Source: Antedon mediterranea
Lineage: Eukaryota; Echinodermata; Crinoidea; Comatulida; Antedonidae
Assembly (NCBI RefSeq): GCF_964355755.1
Contig: NC_092670.1
Coordinates: 28,137,795 to 28,201,794, forward strand
DNA: 64,000 nucleotides
Reading direction: 5' to 3'
The translations under genes were made by a program, and so were the position numbers. Positions 62,529 through 64,000 of this stretch are shown piece after piece (position 1 is the stretch's first letter; every line of letters starts with the position of its first letter). Below the pieces are notes generated by a model. That model saw only the letters and a program-made list of their open reading frames with translations. It had not been told where the DNA came from and ran no database searches.

Positions 62529-63493
62529 CTTGATTACAAAAACAATAGATACAACAGTACTTTCCTTTAAAAATAAATCAATTTTTAAATCTACAGTACT
62601 TCAGTTTTGTGTCCAAACAAATCCAAACAAGAGATCTAATAGCCAAAATATTAAACCATTATTATACTGTACAAATGTATTAATATTAAGGCCTGGCCCT
62701 AGCCTAGGGCTAGGCTGTGACTGTCACTCAGTCACACCAGCTAGCCTAGAAATGCACCAGGAAAGCAATAATTATTATTATAAACACATGCCATTAATTA
62801 TTTGGTAACAGTTATAATGATTACATTTAGGATTAGGGTAATTAAAGGTTTAACTATTACGAATTTTCTATGTTTCGGCCTAGCTTCATTCTAGGCCCAC
62901 ATTACCGTCACGGTCATCGCGGGCGTCAACGCACTTTCTAAGCCTATCGCCAAACCGTTTTCTCGCCGATAACAATAACAATGTATAAAAGGGTTGCAAA
63001 ATATGCGAGTTTTACTAAAAACTGAACCAGGCTATATTAACAAAACTAGTATTATTTTGTTTATATAATAATGATGGACTATATTCTAGTTCGTTCTTTT
63101 TCTAAAAAAATGAATTATATCCAAAAAAAAAGTAAAGAATACAATGATATTTTCTACTTACGATTGTTTACTATTTCATTACACAGTTTATCTCAACTTC
63201 CTGGTTTATGTGCGGGAGAGTATTTCAGTAAAATGGACAATATCGTCGTTTATTTATTAATTTATAGTAAAGAAACAATAAAATATTTATTTTTTAATTG
63301 AACATACACTTTTTTTAATCGTTTAGTTTTGTATAAAATGTTTTTACTACATAAAAACTCACGATAGCAAAATTTAATTTGGCGTTCGCGAAATAATGGT
63401 TTGTAAACAAAAATTATATGTCCGCGCGACTCGGGGGGAGCCTCGTCTGCTAACACTGAGGGCGCTTGACTTTTTCTTATATCTTAACACTAG
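62529..63493. other. Right arm of outer element, no assured gene
   Basis: Unique sequence with GGCCTAG-rich patches, a GC-rich patch near 62900-62970 and a TATAAAAG motif on the plus strand at 62984, which could be a promoter element but has no gene assigned to it. Short open frames at 63071-63301 (plus) and 63456-63262 (minus) overlap each other, are rich in Lys, Ile and Tyr as expected from AT-rich DNA, and show no domain. The 5' exons of the minus-strand gene model, if they exist in the element, should be here, but I could not identify them. Confidence 0.5.
62710..62749. repeat. Short inverted repeat / hairpin
   Basis: TGTGACTG (62716-62723) and CAGTCACA (62729-62736) form a perfect 8-bp stem around the loop TCACT. 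Outer arms CTAGGC (62710-62715) and GCCTAG (62744-62749) can extend it imperfectly. It is not followed by a T-run and no function is evident. Confidence 0.6.
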
Positions 63494-63507
63494 TTGAAAC
63501 AGCTGTG
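63494..63507 (-). repeat. Right terminal inverted repeat, outer element
   Basis: TTGAAACAGCTGTG is the inverted partner of 58038-58051. An inner GAGGGCGCTT just to its left mirrors AGCGCCCCC near the left end at a different distance. Confidence 0.85.
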
Positions 63508-63511
63508 CTCC
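63508..63511. repeat. Right target-site duplication CTCC of outer transposon
   Basis: CTCC follows the element end CAGCTGTG, after which the satellite resumes as AAATGTGATTTGAAGC, in exact register with the sequence left of 58034. Confidence 0.85.
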
Positions 63512-64000
63512 AAATGTGATTTGAAGCTATTCTAAACACTTTGGTGTTTTTATGTTAACAAGTTTTTTCGAAAATCACAAATTGGTCTAAAACGTCTCCA
63601 AATGCGATTTGAAGCTATTTTAAGCACTTTGGTGTTTTTGTGTAACCAAGTTTTTTCGAAAATCACAAAAGGGTCTAAAATGTCTCAAAATGCGATTTGA
63701 AGCTATTCTGTACACTTTGATGTTTTATTGTTAACAAGTTTTTTCGAAAGTCACAAAATGGTCTAAAACGTCTCCAAATGCGATTTGAAGCTATTATAAG
63801 CACTTTGGTGTTTTTATGTTAACAAGTTTTTTCGAAAATCACAAAATGGTGTAAAACGTCTCCAAATGCGATTTGAAGCTATTCTAAGCACTTTGGTGTT
63901 TTTATGTTAACAAGTTTTTTCGAAAATCACAAAATGGTGTAAAACGTCTCCAAATACGATTTTAAGCTATTCTAAGCAATTTGGTGTTTTTATGTTAACA
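63508..64000 (+). repeat. 88-bp satellite array, right part
   Basis: The satellite resumes immediately after the transposon, in the register and monomer order expected from the left side: the CTAAACAC / CACAAATTGG unit, then the GTGTAACC / GGGTC unit, then the TGTACACTTTGATG / GAAAGTC unit and A monomers. This matches 53640 onward at offset 9868 with few differences (for example TGTTTTATTGTTAAC at 63721). It runs off the right edge. Confidence 0.97.

Larger units (their letters stand above)
58038..63507. mobile_element. 5.47-kb DNA transposon with CACAGCTGTT ends and 4-bp TSD
   Basis: This island interrupts a satellite monomer at AACGTCTCC/AAATGTG. It starts CACAGCTGTTCCAA and ends TTGAAACAGCTGTG, a 14-bp inverted repeat with one mismatch; a further similar piece, AGCGCCCCCA against AGCGCCCTCA, lies some 30-45 bp in from each end. 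CTCC is present on both sides (58034-58037 and 63508-63511) but once in the intact relative at 53640-53643. CAC...GTG ends with a 4-bp duplication recall the Chapaev branch of the CACTA/Mirage/Chapaev group; Academ-like elements are another option. No transposase domain was recognised, so it is probably non-autonomous or decayed. It carries a 464-bp tandem repeat, a nested MITE and a spliced coiled-coil gene model. Confidence 0.85.

Noticed and set aside
63071-63456. Overlapping short frames on both strands near the right end of the element
   Set aside because: Low-complexity AT-rich translation, no domain and no splice or promoter context.
58038-63507. RAG-like or Transib transposon from the CACAG end
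   Set aside because: The end CACAGCT matches the RSS heptamer CACAGTG at only five positions, there is no nonamer, and the duplication is 4 bp, not 5 bp.

Overview
The window is eukaryotic, non-coding and dominated by one satellite DNA family. About 58.0 kb on the left (1-58037) and the last 0.5 kb (63508-64000) are head-to-tail copies of an AT-rich monomer of about 88 bp (28 G/C of 88 in a typical copy), with all units in the same orientation. There are no rRNA or tRNA genes, CRISPR arrays or bacterial-style operons. The unique island between the two satellite parts has a spliced gene model, nested DNA transposons with target-site duplications, and many GGCCTA palindromes. This fits an animal genome. 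Strings of GGCCTA are a habit I associate with echinoderms and related marine invertebrates, but that assignment is a weak guess.

Satellite architecture. The common monomer (A, 88 bp) is interrupted again and again by a fixed diverged trimer: B (87 bp), C (87 bp) and D (78 bp, a monomer lacking 10 bp), 252 bp in total. Higher-order units are BCD plus a variable number of A copies. Most duplication periods I could measure are exact sums of these parts: 780 = 252+6x88, 944 = 2x252+5x88, 1032 = 2x252+6x88, 3284 = 5x252+23x88. Above this sit multi-kilobase, nearly identical block duplications at offsets of about 13.2, 15.6-16.6 and 20.0-20.4 kb. The left 34 kb is the most homogenised part. From about 39 to 52 kb the array is more mixed and holds a separate 1.6-1.7 kb tandem unit.

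Nested island. A 5470-bp element (58038-63507) sits inside a satellite monomer. Its ends are inverted repeats starting CACAGCTGTT, and it is flanked by a 4-bp duplication, CTCC. The uninterrupted version of the same satellite context lies at about 53570-53700, so the insertion point is directly visible. Inside the element is a four-copy tandem repeat of 464 bp. Its second copy is split by a second, 791-bp element (59432-60222) with 148-bp inverted repeats and a 9-bp duplication, as in Mutator-like MITEs. The order of insertion is therefore readable: satellite, then 5.5-kb element (carrying or later expanding the 464-bp repeats), then MITE.

Gene content. The only credible coding sequence is on the minus strand inside the 5.5-kb element: three exons (62190 down to 61423), a possible fourth upstream, with compatible splice phases, encoding the C-terminal part of an unrecognised coiled-coil protein. 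It is either a host gene fragment captured by the transposon or a gene of the element itself. No transposase was recognised. Other open frames in the window are shadows of the repeats.
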